Below, piece after piece: positions 1-10,603 of a stretch of 64,000 nucleotides of DNA. This DNA comes from Volutella citrinella (taxonomy: Eukaryota; Ascomycota; Sordariomycetes; Hypocreales; Nectriaceae). Within the stretch, counting starts at the first letter, position 1. Every line of letters starts with the position of its first letter. Both the position numbers and the translations under genes were made by a program. The stretch spans positions 682,001 through 746,000 of the forward strand of contig JAWZSP010000006.1 of NCBI GenBank assembly GCA_034401135.1. Direction: 5' to 3'. Under the pieces are notes generated by a model. It did not search any database. It was not told the DNA's origin and worked only from the letters and a program-made list of their open reading frames with translations.

Positions 1-498
1 TACGCGACCGGGATGTCGGGTCTTACCTCGGACGCGAGCATAGACAATCTTATCCATGCCGCCAATCTCCTTGACGACGTCGGCAAATGGGGCAGCGTAG
101 CGGCGCATGTAGCCAACCATGACCTTGCCGCTGCTCTTCTCCTCCGCTTCGGCAATGGCCCTGACGTCGGCCTTGTTTAGGGCGAGCGGCTTCTCTACAA
201 GGACGTGCTTGTTGTACTTGAGGGCAGCAATGGTCTGGACCGCGTGGTACTCGTCCGAAGTGGCAACCAGCACGGCATCCACGTCGTCAGATGCGCAGAG
301 CTCATTGAAGTCCTCGGTGGTCTTGACCGAGTTGTGGAGCTTCTCGGCGCAGTGCTTGAGGCCATTGGCGGACACGTCGCAGAGGTAGGTGATGTTGAAC
401 CACTTGCTCATGTACGTCAGGGTTGGGATATGCACGACCTGGGTGATTTCGCCGCAGCCGATGATGCCGACGCGGACAACCTTGGAGGGAGAGGTCAT
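1..498 (-). CDS. Gfo/Idh/MocA-family NAD(P)-dependent oxidoreductase, 5' part only
   Basis: The first coding exon runs from the ATG at 498 down to about 27; the gene continues beyond the left edge. The N-terminus carries a Rossmann motif GIIGCGEITQ (residues 11-20). Further on are VLVEKPLALN, the EKP motif with the lysine conserved in this family, and VGYMRRY. These show a sugar or inositol-type dehydrogenase that oxidises a hydroxyl group with NAD(P). A donor GTAAGA lies at 26-21, so codons after residue 157 come from a second exon that is mostly outside the window. The family usually has about 350-400 residues, so under half is visible. It is followed by a regulator on the same strand and a divergent MFS carrier, which suggests carbohydrate catabolism. 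The substrate cannot be told. Confidence 0.85.
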   Translation of the reverse strand, partial: MTSPSKVVRVGIIGCGEITQVVHIPTLTYMSKWFNITYLCDVSANGLKHCAEKLHNSVKTTEDFNELCASDDVDAVLVATSDEYHAVQTIAALKYNKHVLVEKPLALNKADVRAIAEAEEKSSGKVMVGYMRRYAAPFADVVKEIGGMDKIVYARVRGKTRHPGRV

Positions 499-646
499 GA
501 CTGTATTCTGCTGGGACGTGTCGGTGTTTAGATGTGTACAGTTAATGGAAGAGTTGAAGCGTGATAATTATATTGACAATATTGCTCACCATCTTCATCA
601 ACAGATACACGAGACATCCCCCTCCGTGGCTGGACCCCACATTTCT

Positions 647-2845
647 TTACAACAAAGTCCGAGTCTCCCCGGACGGAATGGTCTCCACAATGGCTTGCAG
701 CACCTCCACGGCTTGCGATAGGCCCGGCGCCTCATCCCTCCAGTACTGCAGCTTGGCGATCAGTCCATCAACTGCATCTTTGCAGTCCAACCCCGCGACC
801 TCTGCGACGTTTCCCGATTTAACGGCGGCTAGGACGCATAGCGCAGATGCAACGGATGACCGGATCCCGAACCACGTCCCGTGGTGCCGGTGTCGCCCAC
901 ACCCGTTGCCGAAACCCCGCAGATGCCAGAACATGGCCTTGTCCACTAACGGCGCGATGGCCGCCTGGTGTGGCGCGTCGGGGGGGTTGTGCGCGGCGTA
1001 GTAGAGGAACGGCCGGTACAGCCAGCACTTGTACTCGTTGACCCTGGCTAGCAGCATGAAACGCAGCTCCTCGTCTGGCTGCTTGTTAGCATTGGGTTGG
1101 GCCGCTGGTATGCTTTGCGACCTGTGATGGATGAGCAAGTTAGATGTGAGATTCTATGTTGGGTAGTGATAGTCGATACGCACCATTCCTCGATTTGCTG
1201 CTCCAGATGCGTCGCGGTGGACGCCAGCGACTCTATCGTGTGCTCCGTCCAGCCAGCCTGGCCATTGCTGTACAGCAATTTCAGGGTCCGGTTCTGGATT
1301 CTTCGGAATGTGACTTCGGTGAGGTAGTAGTACCAAGTCTCGGCCTGGTCACGGTAGAGCTCATCAACCACCCTCGAGCCACCAAAGTCTCCAGAGCCAC
1401 TAGACGGAAACGCATGACAGAGATTTTCAGGATACTCCAAGGCATTATCAGGTTGAACGGGTGTGCTTGGGTACAGATCTACGCCTTGAAGGTCGGCAAG
1501 GCAGCTCTGCGGCAGGTTGATATCTATCCGCAGTTCTGCCCCGGACTTGTAGCAGCTCCAGTATATCCTCTGTTCTAGCCTCCTCAGAGCCGCACAGTCC
1601 TCGCCTTGGCTATGCTTTTGCTTCTGGGAACGCCAGTAGAGGTGGAATATGCGGGACGCTTGGTCAAAATCCGACCAGGCGCGCAAGGGTTTCAGCCTGT
1701 ACATGTGATAGACACCAGCGAAGAAATAACACTGCGCTGCCATGAGGCCATGCTCGAGGAGGCCTAACCTGCGACGCGCGAGGGTGTAATAGGACGCCGC
1801 CATCGCCAGCGCATCCCGATGGTCCTCGACTGAATTATCGGTGCTAGCTGGGGAGCCATCATAGTGGGCTGAATCGAACGGGTGCGCCAAACAACCAAGC
1901 GCGCATGCTAGTAACTGGGCGTATCGTCAACTCGAGTCATTAGCCTAGGGCCGACCCAGAAACGTTGGAGACTCACGACTAGGCACGATTCGCCATCCCA
2001 CGCCAGCCCATTCTCGACAACGTGTTGGCTGTGCGCCCACAGACTCCCCACGTCCAACACTGGGTTTTTGGGGTGGACGTGCTTCAGAAACTGGCGGACC
2101 AGCCGCAAGACATGATCCTCGAGGATGCCTATTGGACCCAGTGCTGGGCCGGTTGGGGCTGAGATGTGGGCCGCCGGGGGGTTCGCCGTACTAGACGTGT
2201 TCCCGTGCTCCTCTGCATTAAAGATGCCGTCGACAATGTGCTGGACGGGGAGCTCGCAGGCCAGGATGGGCCATGCCAAGAGGGCCTCAGGGCTAGTGGT
2301 GGCCGGTAGGACCGAATAGTCGTCCGGGTCCGTGTCAACGTCGTCGAGGGTCGCCGCGGCAAGTACCGACGCGGTGTGGTGCGGCTGAGACTGGGATGTG
2401 TGAGGGGAAGGCGTGGGGAGCTGGACTGGGGAACTGGCCGGGGCAGCCCTCAGGGTTGTCTCCTTGATTTCCTTCAGCTCCGCGAGAACCTGGCCCAGGC
2501 GGTCGAGGATGGTGATGCTGGCGGGGTCAAAACTGGAGACTGGCCATCAGACGGTGTGTTCATGTGCCACGCAAACTGGGGAGTGTCCGATGGAGCGTAC
2601 CTCGAGCAATTGTCTGTGGCGTCGTCGTACACACAAGCCGCGTTGGAGTCGTTGCATGCGCCGCACACGGGCCGGACGTTGTTGCACTTGACTTTCTTGG
2701 CCCGACAGATGTTGCACGCCTTGACGGCCCGTTTGCGGGGGTAGACGACATCGGGTCTCTGGGGGCGGCGCTTGCCCCTGGATACTGGCGGAGGGTCTGG
2801 TGGCGATGCCAGAGCTGACGTACTGCTTTCGATGATCTCCTCCAT
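647..2845 (-). CDS. Zn2Cys6 fungal transcription factor (668 aa, 4 exons)
   Basis: Exons 2845-2601, 2532-1977, 1914-1184 and 1121-647 join in phase to give 668 residues. The binuclear zinc cluster is near residues 44-70, pattern CNICRAKKVKC...CGAC...C, preceded by a basic stretch. The rest resembles the fungal-specific transcription factor middle region, including a helical leucine-rich segment just after the finger (ILDRLGQVLAELKEI) that may dimerise. The fourth exon restores the frame across the intron at 1183-1122 (TG|G codes Trp). The start is the ATG in front of an acidic, Ser/Pro-rich leader. It is a nuclear DNA-binding activator or repressor. Placement between a Gfo/Idh dehydrogenase and a divergent sugar carrier suggests pathway-specific control of those genes, by inference only. 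Confidence 0.85.
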
Positions 2846-3779
2846 GGCAATAATTGTGTGTGCAACCTGTGCGTTGCAGTAGCAGTCGTCTCTAATGTAC
2901 CGCGGAGTGCCGGATTACGACTGAGAGCACCCCCCTCAGGGAACGGGCCGCGGAGTTCCGGGCTTGGGGTTGGGGTTTGCATATATTACCCAACACGCCA
3001 GCTACCGTGAGCCGGCGTCAGGGTAGATTCTGCAGTGCGGCAGCCAGGTATCTACAACTGCCGAGTGAATAGCCGCCCGGCTAGGACCGCAATCGGTCGT
3101 AGTGTCTCGGGCCGTACACCATCTTTGCACTTCCACGTGAGAGCATCGGATCAGATTAGACTCCTCAGCGGCTGGTAACAACGGCAAAGTCCGGAATTCC
3201 CCGGCCGACACCATCTCATTAGCGTCGGCGAGGACGCGACAACATTGGCCATAACTGGGGCTTGCCAGGAGAATCCCAGGAGAATCTCTGACACCTTGGA
3301 GTATCCTCGGAGAAGCTCCTCGCTAGCTTGGAGAAACTTGTGAGCAACCCGGTCGTGGTCCCCATCGGCCTAGGCGAATACTGACTCGACTACCGACACT
3401 CTGACGTGGGTCCTGGACACCAAGGGTCTCGAGTTTTCACGATGTGGCCAATGGCACCGAGTCGTGAATCCCCAGACTATCCCCAACACGTTTCCAGCCC
3501 GACGCGGTGGGTCGGCGCCGTCTCCATTGGTCACGTTGCGGAACAGTTTCCTCTGCCCCCCTGTTCCGACTCGCAGCTTTTGGCAGAAATCTGGGTTCCC
3601 CGTGGGGATCGGGTGACCAGTTGACTCGTCTACGGCCCTCACATTTGTTTACGTATAAGATCGACAGGTCCTGCCTCGCATAGTTCATCTGGTCTTCCCA
3701 GCCAGCTTCAGATTTGCATCTGACCTCTCGATTCTTTCCTCAGCATACTCTTTCTTGTTCCTTGGTCCGGGGGAATAGA
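2846..3779. promoter_or_regulatory. Divergent promoter region between Zn2Cys6 regulator and MFS carrier
   Basis: There is no convincing gene in these 934 bases. The stretch separates two divergently transcribed genes, so it should hold both promoters. A perfect tandem copy of CCAGGAGAATC lies at 3265-3286, and related GGAGAA words recur at about 3310 and 3330. Pyrimidine-rich stretches typical of fungal transcription starts lie just before the carrier ATG. Confidence 0.5.
3265..3286 (+). repeat. Two tandem copies of an 11-bp word
   Basis: CCAGGAGAATC occurs twice head to tail in the divergent promoter. Such pairs can be binding sites, but no factor is known to me for this word. Confidence 0.5.
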
Positions 3780-5550
3780 ATGTCCGATAAGGCTGACGTC
3801 CAACTCAAGGACGAGGCTGTGGCCTCGTCGAACCCCGTCATCTCGGAGACTACTTCGGCGGCCGCTCGATTCGATGAGAGACAGCATTCCCTGCCGACAA
3901 TCCAGTCCATCAAGGAGAGCAAGTGGGCGCTCTTGTGGTGTACGTGTACCTAGATCCATTGATGCCAAAGCCAATGCTGACCAACGCGCAGGCTTGTACG
4001 TCTTCTTCCTCTGCATCACTTGGGGTTTCGACGGCATGGCCGGCTCCGTTGTGGTGTCCATTCCCCGTTTCCGTAAGGACTTTGGACATCCTTTCGGAGG
4101 CGACTATGTCATTTCCGCCGACTGGCAACTCATTTGGTTGATTGCAACCCTGTTCCCCATGATGCTCGGTAACTTCGTTGCTGGAGTCACCATCAACCGC
4201 TGGGGCCGCCAGATTACCCTCGGCATCCTCTACTTCCTCACTCTTGGCGGTATCTTCCTCCAGTTTTTCAGCACGAACCCCAGGATGTTCACCGGAGCCA
4301 AGGTCCTCCTTAGCTTGCCCCTCGGAGGATACCTGACCGTTGCCAGCGCCTACGCCGCCGAAATGTCCCCGCTCAAGATCCGTGGTGGTGTCGCTGCCGG
4401 AACCAACTTCTCCATGGTCATTGGCCAGCTTGTGGCCTACGGCGTTCTCCGAGAGGTCAACAAGTACACTGATGCGCGTTCCTATAAGGCCATGTTCGCA
4501 ACGCAATGGGGTCTGTTGGCTGTCGGCGTTATCTTTCTGCCCTTCTTCCCGGAGTCTCCCTACTGGCTGCTGGCGCACAACAAGGAGGAGCAGGCACGCA
4601 AGAACCTCGTGAGGCTCTACGGACCCGAATGGGATACTGAGGGTCACATCGCCTCAATCAAGGGTTCGCTTTCCCAAGAGCGAGATGCTGAGGAAGGGCA
4701 GGGCTCGTTCCTTGAGTGCTTCAACAAGGAGAACTGGAGGCGAACTCTGGTTGCCTGCTCCGTGTTCCTTATTGGTAACTCATCTGGAACTGCTTGGGTC
4801 ATTGGATACATGAGCTGTACGTTTCCTGTGCCGGCTTTCTCTAGATGCTCTCGCTAATGGTCAATAGACTACTTTCAGTTGGCTGGAGTCGGTGCCCAAG
4901 CCTCATTCGACGCCACTGTCGGTATCGCCGGTGCCATGGCCATCGGCAACATGTGTGGTTGGTTCTTGGTCGATTACTTTGGACGCCGCGGCACCATGCT
5001 CGTGGGTGCCATTGGACTTGATGCAGCTCTGCTGCTCATCGGTATCCTGTCCCAGATCAAGGCGTCCGGGACTGTGTGGGCACAGATTGTGTTCATGGCT
5101 GTCTGGGCTTTCTGCAAGACATCCCATGTCGACTAAAACCGCGACCTCGCTAACGGATTTCTAGGCTACCAGGGAACTCTGGGAACTGTGCAATGGAGTA
5201 TCGCAGCCGAGAGCAGCACCAGCAAGTTGCGAGCCCCTACCATGGCCCTCGGTCTGGTCACCAACTCCTTCTTCACCTTTGTCTGGGCCGCGGGCATGCC
5301 CTACGCTGTCAACCCCGACGAGGCGAACCTCGGCGGCAAGGTTGCCTTTATTTTCGCAGCTGTGCTTACCGTTTCGATCGTCTTCATCTTCTTCTGCATC
5401 CCTGAGACCAAGGGCCGAACCTTTGCTGAGATTGATGAGCTCTGGAGGCGTGGAACGCCGCTTCGCAAGTTTGCGAGCGTGGACCTCAACATTCCTGCAG
5501 ATGTCGATGACGTGGAGAAGCGCAAGCAGATGATTGAGCATGTCGAGTAA
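3780..5550 (+). CDS. MFS sugar transporter (538 aa, 4 exons)
   Basis: Exons 3780-3939, 3992-4816, 4868-5113 and 5165-5550 join to 538 residues. About twelve membrane segments are visible, with the sugar-porter signatures NRWGRQ after segment 2, PESPYWL before the central loop, DYFGRR after segment 8 and PETKGRTF at the end of segment 12. It therefore imports a sugar or related compound across the plasma membrane by proton symport. Introns 1 and 2 are ordinary; intron 3 (5114-5164) only works with a GC donor (GCAAGA), giving AFCYQGTLGTVQW in frame. It is divergent from the Zn2Cys6 regulator at 647-2845. The long cytosolic N-terminus and short C-terminus fit the fungal maltose or hexose carrier branch. 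The substrate is not known. Confidence 0.93.
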
Positions 5551-7014
5551 AACAATTGACTTGCCCGGCCTGTATTGGAGCCTGGTCACTGCCGAAGGGC
5601 TGGGTAAACTCTCGATAGTCTTAACTAGGAAGCCTCCAATGATACAGATCTGATATTCTTTCATGCCGTATCGCACGCAGCCATGCCGTTGTGGCGCCGC
5701 CTATGCCTCATCACTGACCGACCACCGGATAACACAGCCCCTTCGATACAAATACCGAGGCCAGACATTGACTTCGTCCCCGCCCCATCTGGGCCACATC
5801 TGACGGAAGCCTGAATCCGTGCTGCGTGACCGTGCTGGAGCATGAGGAGGATCTAGTGACGTTCATTGGCTGCATTTCCCAGCTGAAAGAAATGGCTTGC
5901 GAAGGGGCCAATAACCGTCGTCTGGGCAGGGAGGGGTTGCACACACACAGCCCCCCAGAGCCTGACTTGAATCTGCGCTCAGGACGAATGAGAATGAGTC
6001 CTTAGCGATGCCTAGAGCACCGCCACGCTGTTTTAATTGTGGGAGAAGGAGGCAGTGCTCATTGTGCTTTTCATTTCGTGGGCTATATAAACAAAGCTGG
6101 CCTGCCCAGTATGGAGTTGGAAGGTAATGCCAAACGACTGACAGACACACCTACCATCTGCTTTCATTTCGACGCAGCCTGTCCACCGTCCACCGGCCGA
6201 CCGATCGAACCCATCCAGCGGTCACGACACGGACACCAACACCACAACCATGGCTCGTGTCGGCTGAAGGGCCTGGGCCGTGCTTGTCGCGGTGGCACCC
6301 CACGCCCGCTTCACTCGTTTAACCAGCGCTCACGAGTGCCCTTCGTCTTGGCGAGAACAGGACACTCCATGGTGAGTCCTTGGCCCTGATGACGCGTTCA
6401 GCATTCGGCTGCACCCAACATCCCCAACATCCCACGTCCTGCTTGGGCCATCGACGCCCAAGTGCGCGACCTGCCGCCGTTGCCTGATTCAGGCAAAACG
6501 CCATGACCCGCGTGTTACCAGCGCCTTTCCGTCTACGGCGACCGACTAGTTCAGTTGTGACGAGCATTTCAGCTGTGCTGGGCTGGAATCTGCGGGCGGC
6601 TTGGCTTGGCTCTCCCTGATGATGCAGCACCGAGCCCTGCGATCCTGAACCTCGCAACCTCCTTGGTCACTAACATCCCTCGTCCTAGGTCCTGCATACA
6701 AAATGCAGACGCACGAGCCCGCGAAATTCATCATCGAGACGCCTGATTGATCCCTCGATGGCACCTGACCGACCGAAAACGCGAGAATAAGGCAACGGGG
6801 AAGCAGGACGCAGGGAGATCGTTCGGCTGCACATTTTTGGCGAACCATTGTGCTCTTTTAACCTGTTGCGTTCTTTGCCATCCGGCGCGCTATCAATACG
6901 ATGGCTGCCATCCGTGACGTGTTTAATGCGATCGCCGCATCTCGAGCATCGATTTGTTCTGCCATCTCGTAGCCTTCTTCGACCGCCGGCAAAACGAGCA
7001 CCAGTTTGCCTACG
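5551..7014. promoter_or_regulatory. Long upstream region of the C2H2 gene, with TATA box and possible leader exon
   Basis: No established gene is seen. A perfect TATATAAA lies at 6084-6091. About 27 bases later an ATG (6111) is followed by a GTAATG donor and a CGACGCAG acceptor. An open stretch then runs to a GTGAGT donor at about 6371. This could be spliced 5' leader of the zinc-finger gene starting at 7015, or a small separate transcript. I cannot place the final acceptor. Confidence 0.35.
6084..6091 (+). promoter_or_regulatory. TATA box
   Basis: Exact TATATAAA, about 925 bases upstream of the ATG at 7015. This implies a long 5' leader or an upstream exon. Confidence 0.5.
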
Positions 7015-8697
7015 ATGAACCAGTTTTCCACCACACAAGCGCTCGACGAGCCATTTTATTCGCCTCAGATGGCCTTATCCTCCACGGAACCATTGTTGAC
7101 GACGCCGGGGCAGCCAGCCTCGACTTCGCACTTCCCGCCGTCGACCGGCTGCTCGTATGCTTCACGCGCCTCTGGCCACTTCGGACTTGGTGATTCTGAC
7201 TCTCGTAGGATGGATTCCATCTACATGCACTTTGATGGCGCAACAAAGGCTACTCTCGTCGCCTGCACTGCCCTCAACATTCTCGTCTACAATGCGCCTC
7301 GTCTTGCCGGTCGTAACAACTGGGTGTGCCCTTTTGGCAGCTGCAAGGAGAATTTCCCCGACACCAAGAGGCTGATGCGCCATGTCACCACGTGTGACTG
7401 CTTTGCGGCCGATGACCTCTACTGCAACTTTTGTGGTAGAAAGGACTGCTGTCCATGGACAGAGCCGCAACAGCGCGATCTTCCTCCGCCCGCTACTGAG
7501 CAACCGGCTGCACCGCCATTCCAAGGGAAGGGCCCGCCGAAGAAGAAGAACACCATGCGAAAGATTAAAAATGATATCGCAGACTTCTTCACCAAGAGCC
7601 GCTCCAACTCTAGGGCCTCGATGCGCAGCTCAGATGGCTTTGACCGCCCAGCGGCTGGATCGGCTCATTGGACTCAGCCGTCAGATGACCACTGGGGAGA
7701 GTCACAAATGAGCAGGCCCGAATTCTCGCATGAGGCGGCGATGCAAATCCCGCGGCAGGAGATTGACTCTTCGCGGCGCGTGCTGGAACTCCCTGTCCCA
7801 GCTCCTGCTCAAGCCCGGGATCCTCTTGGCTCGAGCGACAGTGATTCTGGAAGCGAAACCCAGTCTCGTACAGCCAGGGAAGTGTCAGAGCTACCCGCAG
7901 TAACGATGCACCTTGCTATCGATACATTTACATCGGTCACTGGCGTGGGAATGACAGAGTCGCCAACAGAAGATCTCTCCATGTCCTCCCTCTTCCCCCA
8001 AGCTGGGGCACATCATTACCCTCACGCCGACGAGTCCATATTCCAGTTCCCCGCAGCCATGGACGCGGAAACAGATTGGGAGCACCTTGCACAACTGCAA
8101 CCCACGGATTGGGTGGTTGATGACCCACGGTTTTCTCAACGATGCGTGACAAGCGACTACACTGTTGGCTCGAAATCCGGAAGCGCCATGTGCGAGGATT
8201 GGAACCAGCTTTCAGTTTCTTCCACGATTCCTACGCACACATATCGACGGTCAAAGAGCGGCCAAGGGCGGAAAGACTCGTCGGAGTCTAGTTCTTCGGC
8301 ATCCTCCGCCGCTACTCTCGTCGAACCGACTCATCAAGCCCCCAGTATCGCTGCGACCTCACCGGGCTCCATGTCTACGGAAGGTCCAGTCGAGCTCGCT
8401 TGCAACCTTTGCAACTACCGGCCTGCAGGTAAACTATCAGGCCGGAAAGCAAATTTGAACAAACACATCAAGTACCAGCACACATCAGAAAAAGTGCAGT
8501 GCCCAGGGTGTGGAGGGTGGTACAGCCGGAGTGACAATCTTGCCACACATCAGGCGAACGTGTGCAGGAAGAGGCTCCTTGAGAACGTATCGCCAGTTTC
8601 TATTGCATGTGGAGAATTGGTGACAAGAGCGGGATGGGTAGACCGTAGGGCTTCAAGGAGAGCGAACAAGGTGCAGCTTGTAGAGCTGGAAACATAG
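7015..8697 (+). CDS. C2H2-type zinc-finger protein (560 aa)
   Basis: One open exon from the ATG at 7015 (MNQFSTTQ). An N-terminal zinc site near residues 105-127 has the form CPFGSC...H..TC, followed by a Cys-rich CNFCGRKDCC stretch. The C-terminal part, about residues 460-520, has paired fingers: CNLC...HIKYQH and CPGCGGWYSRSDNLATHQANVC. The middle is Ser/Pro-rich and acidic, typical of activation or protein-contact regions, with a Lys-rich patch at about 175-190 (KKKNTMRKIK) that may be a nuclear signal. Two separated Cys/His modules suggest a nuclear DNA-binding regulator, but the second finger deviates from the strict C2H2 spacing. Its targets are unknown and no close family was recognised. 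Confidence 0.8.
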   Translation: MNQFSTTQALDEPFYSPQMALSSTEPLLTTPGQPASTSHFPPSTGCSYASRASGHFGLGDSDSRRMDSIYMHFDGATKATLVACTALNILVYNAPRLAGRNNWVCPFGSCKENFPDTKRLMRHVTTCDCFAADDLYCNFCGRKDCCPWTEPQQRDLPPPATEQPAAPPFQGKGPPKKKNTMRKIKNDIADFFTKSRSNSRASMRSSDGFDRPAAGSAHWTQPSDDHWGESQMSRPEFSHEAAMQIPRQEIDSSRRVLELPVPAPAQARDPLGSSDSDSGSETQSRTAREVSELPAVTMHLAIDTFTSVTGVGMTESPTEDLSMSSLFPQAGAHHYPHADESIFQFPAAMDAETDWEHLAQLQPTDWVVDDPRFSQRCVTSDYTVGSKSGSAMCEDWNQLSVSSTIPTHTYRRSKSGQGRKDSSESSSSASSAATLVEPTHQAPSIAATSPGSMSTEGPVELACNLCNYRPAGKLSGRKANLNKHIKYQHTSEKVQCPGCGGWYSRSDNLATHQANVCRKRLLENVSPVSIACGELVTRAGWVDRRASRRANKVQLVELET

Positions 8698-9430
8698 CAG
8701 CTACAATGAAAACTGTCAAGTTAACAAAAAAACCACCAAGAATTCCCAAATTGTGATCTATTAGTGATGACGCTTGTTCAGTTCTTCATGAAAAGACTGG
8801 CGTTTGAACGCATTGTCAGCGGTGAGCCGCGGGAGGGCACCTTGGAGAGTGCGGTGCTGAAGGAGGGGGAATCGAGCAGACCCTGTGCAATGCGGCTCCT
8901 GTCCGTCCCATGCCAGCCGCCTCGTGCCGTATGCTATTTTCGGAACAGCCCCAGCCGATTCGTCAGCATATGCACACTCGCCCTGCACGCATGCAGGACT
9001 GGAACCTGGAGAAACCAGGGAGAGAGCGAGGGTCTTACCGAGCCATTGGGTTTGCGGCCGAGCCGAAATTCAGTACCTGTTGGTTCCCTCAGCTCACCCA
9101 GGAATCGGCCCCATCTAGAAATGATTCGCCTGGAAGTGAAGCGGCATTATCTTCAGGGCCGGCCTGCACGCCATTGGGTGATAAGGGACAGCTGCCCATG
9201 CATGAAGAGCCCTGGTATGACCTGCTAATTCCTGGACATCAGGGCATCTTCTGCTGGTATTGCAGCTACCCGAAACAAAGACATGAAGACCATCTTCCAG
9301 AATATTTAAGATCACTGCATCTCTATGGCAGGAAAGAAACGAAGCTGCCTGGGAAGACGCCAGTCTTTTACCACCCCTGGGTCTTGTGACGTTGTGTCTG
9401 AAAGGCAGATCGCTGGTCCACATCAGCAAC
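8698..9430. other. Intergenic, possible small ORF only
   Basis: An ATG at 8910 opens 159 codons to 9389. The second half has a fairly protein-like composition (CWYCSYPKQRHEDH), but no family, signal or splice pattern supports it. I would not call a gene without transcript data. Confidence 0.2.
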
Positions 9431-9759
9431 ATGTCCTGTCCTTAGTAAGTGAATCCTAGAATTTTGCAGGCGATTGTTTGACTGACATTTCTAGTCGAAT
9501 CGACACCGAATCATCAGCTACGTCGTTATCGCAGACGACACCCGCGCCGGGGAAAGCAAAGAGCAAACAGCTCCCCCAGAGCATCACAGACTACATCTCC
9601 CATCACCATAATTTTGAGAAAGTCTCGCTTGCCATAAAGACAATACCAAAAGACATGAAGGGTTATTGCGAAGAATGGCAGATTGGATTTAATGCGGCTC
9701 AAGGGCACGGTTCTCGTCCTAAGGCAGGGGACCAAGATGCAACTTCGACGAAAAAATAA
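9431..9759 (+). CDS. Small orphan protein (92 aa, 2 exons)
   Basis: A 14-nt first exon (9431-9444, MSCP plus part of Tyr) ends at a perfect GTAAGT donor. The acceptor TTTCTAG at 9494 follows a CTGAC branch site 9-13 bases earlier, and exon 2 runs 9495-9759. The protein is hydrophilic and Ser/Thr/Lys-rich, with a central ITDYISHHHNFEKVSLAIK stretch that could be helical. It has no signal peptide or membrane segment. I do not recognise the family. The strong splice signals and preserved frame are the main support. The open stretch could instead be the last exon of a longer gene. Confidence 0.45.
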
Positions 9760-10603
9760 GCATAATACCTTCATGTTTCGAAATACTCATAGAAGCATGC
9801 AATGATACACATCAACTAATGGATCTGATTCGAGAGCATCTCAAGTACTAGAATCGCTCAGCTGATCAATGATCAGGCTTTTCGCTCACTGCCAACAATA
9901 CACGTTCAAGATTCACGAATCGCCAGGCCGTCACTGACAGATTGGTTCGTCACAATGCATTGGAGATAAATAACAAGTAAGCACAACACACACAGCAGCT
10001 ACAAAAACCACGCCAGTAGTCACATGGCTTGTTCACCTTGCGACAACGACGCCACAACAAATTCTCTGTCCACCGCCCGCACAATCCGACTCGCTGACCA
10101 AGATGGCCCCCATACGAAACATCGTCTCCTGGATGTGCAAGTCCCAACTGTGCGCTAGCGAAATATCTAGTGGCATAAACCTGGCCCAAGTCAAAGGGCC
10201 ACAGTCTGATGACGAACTAAGGTATCTAAATGCCTTGTCGAGACTGCAGGCCGCCATACGCATCGAAACTATGTTCTGTCCCAAGTGTGGGACCATCAGG
10301 TGTGAGGGGTCTGTGGGTCTTAATTTAAATGGCATCCAGATCGCTATATGGAAACATCAAGGAACCATATATGGATGGGAAATGATTCCGACTGCCATAT
10401 GCGCTCAAGGGGTAAAGGAAGATTAGAGCACTGGACGCTCAGGGGTGGGGGGGCACCATCTTTAGATGTCATGGCTTCTTTTAGGGGAATACATTGTGAT
10501 AACAGTGTGCATCTAGCAACCTTGATCTTGACAGTGAGGTTACCACTCCCTTTTGGGATCATTCCGAGTTGTATGTTGCGTTAGAAGTCCGACGATGCTC
10601 TCC
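9760..10603. other. Intergenic, one doubtful ORF
   Basis: An ATG at 10103 opens 107 codons to 10426, including FCPKCGTIRCEG, which looks like half a zinc ribbon. Only one CxxC pair is present and no second knuckle follows. I see no other support for a gene. Confidence 0.2.

Noticed and set aside
3910..4647. A long minus-strand open frame inside the MFS carrier
   Set aside because: Antisense shadow of a GC-rich coding exon; the plus strand has clear MFS motifs.
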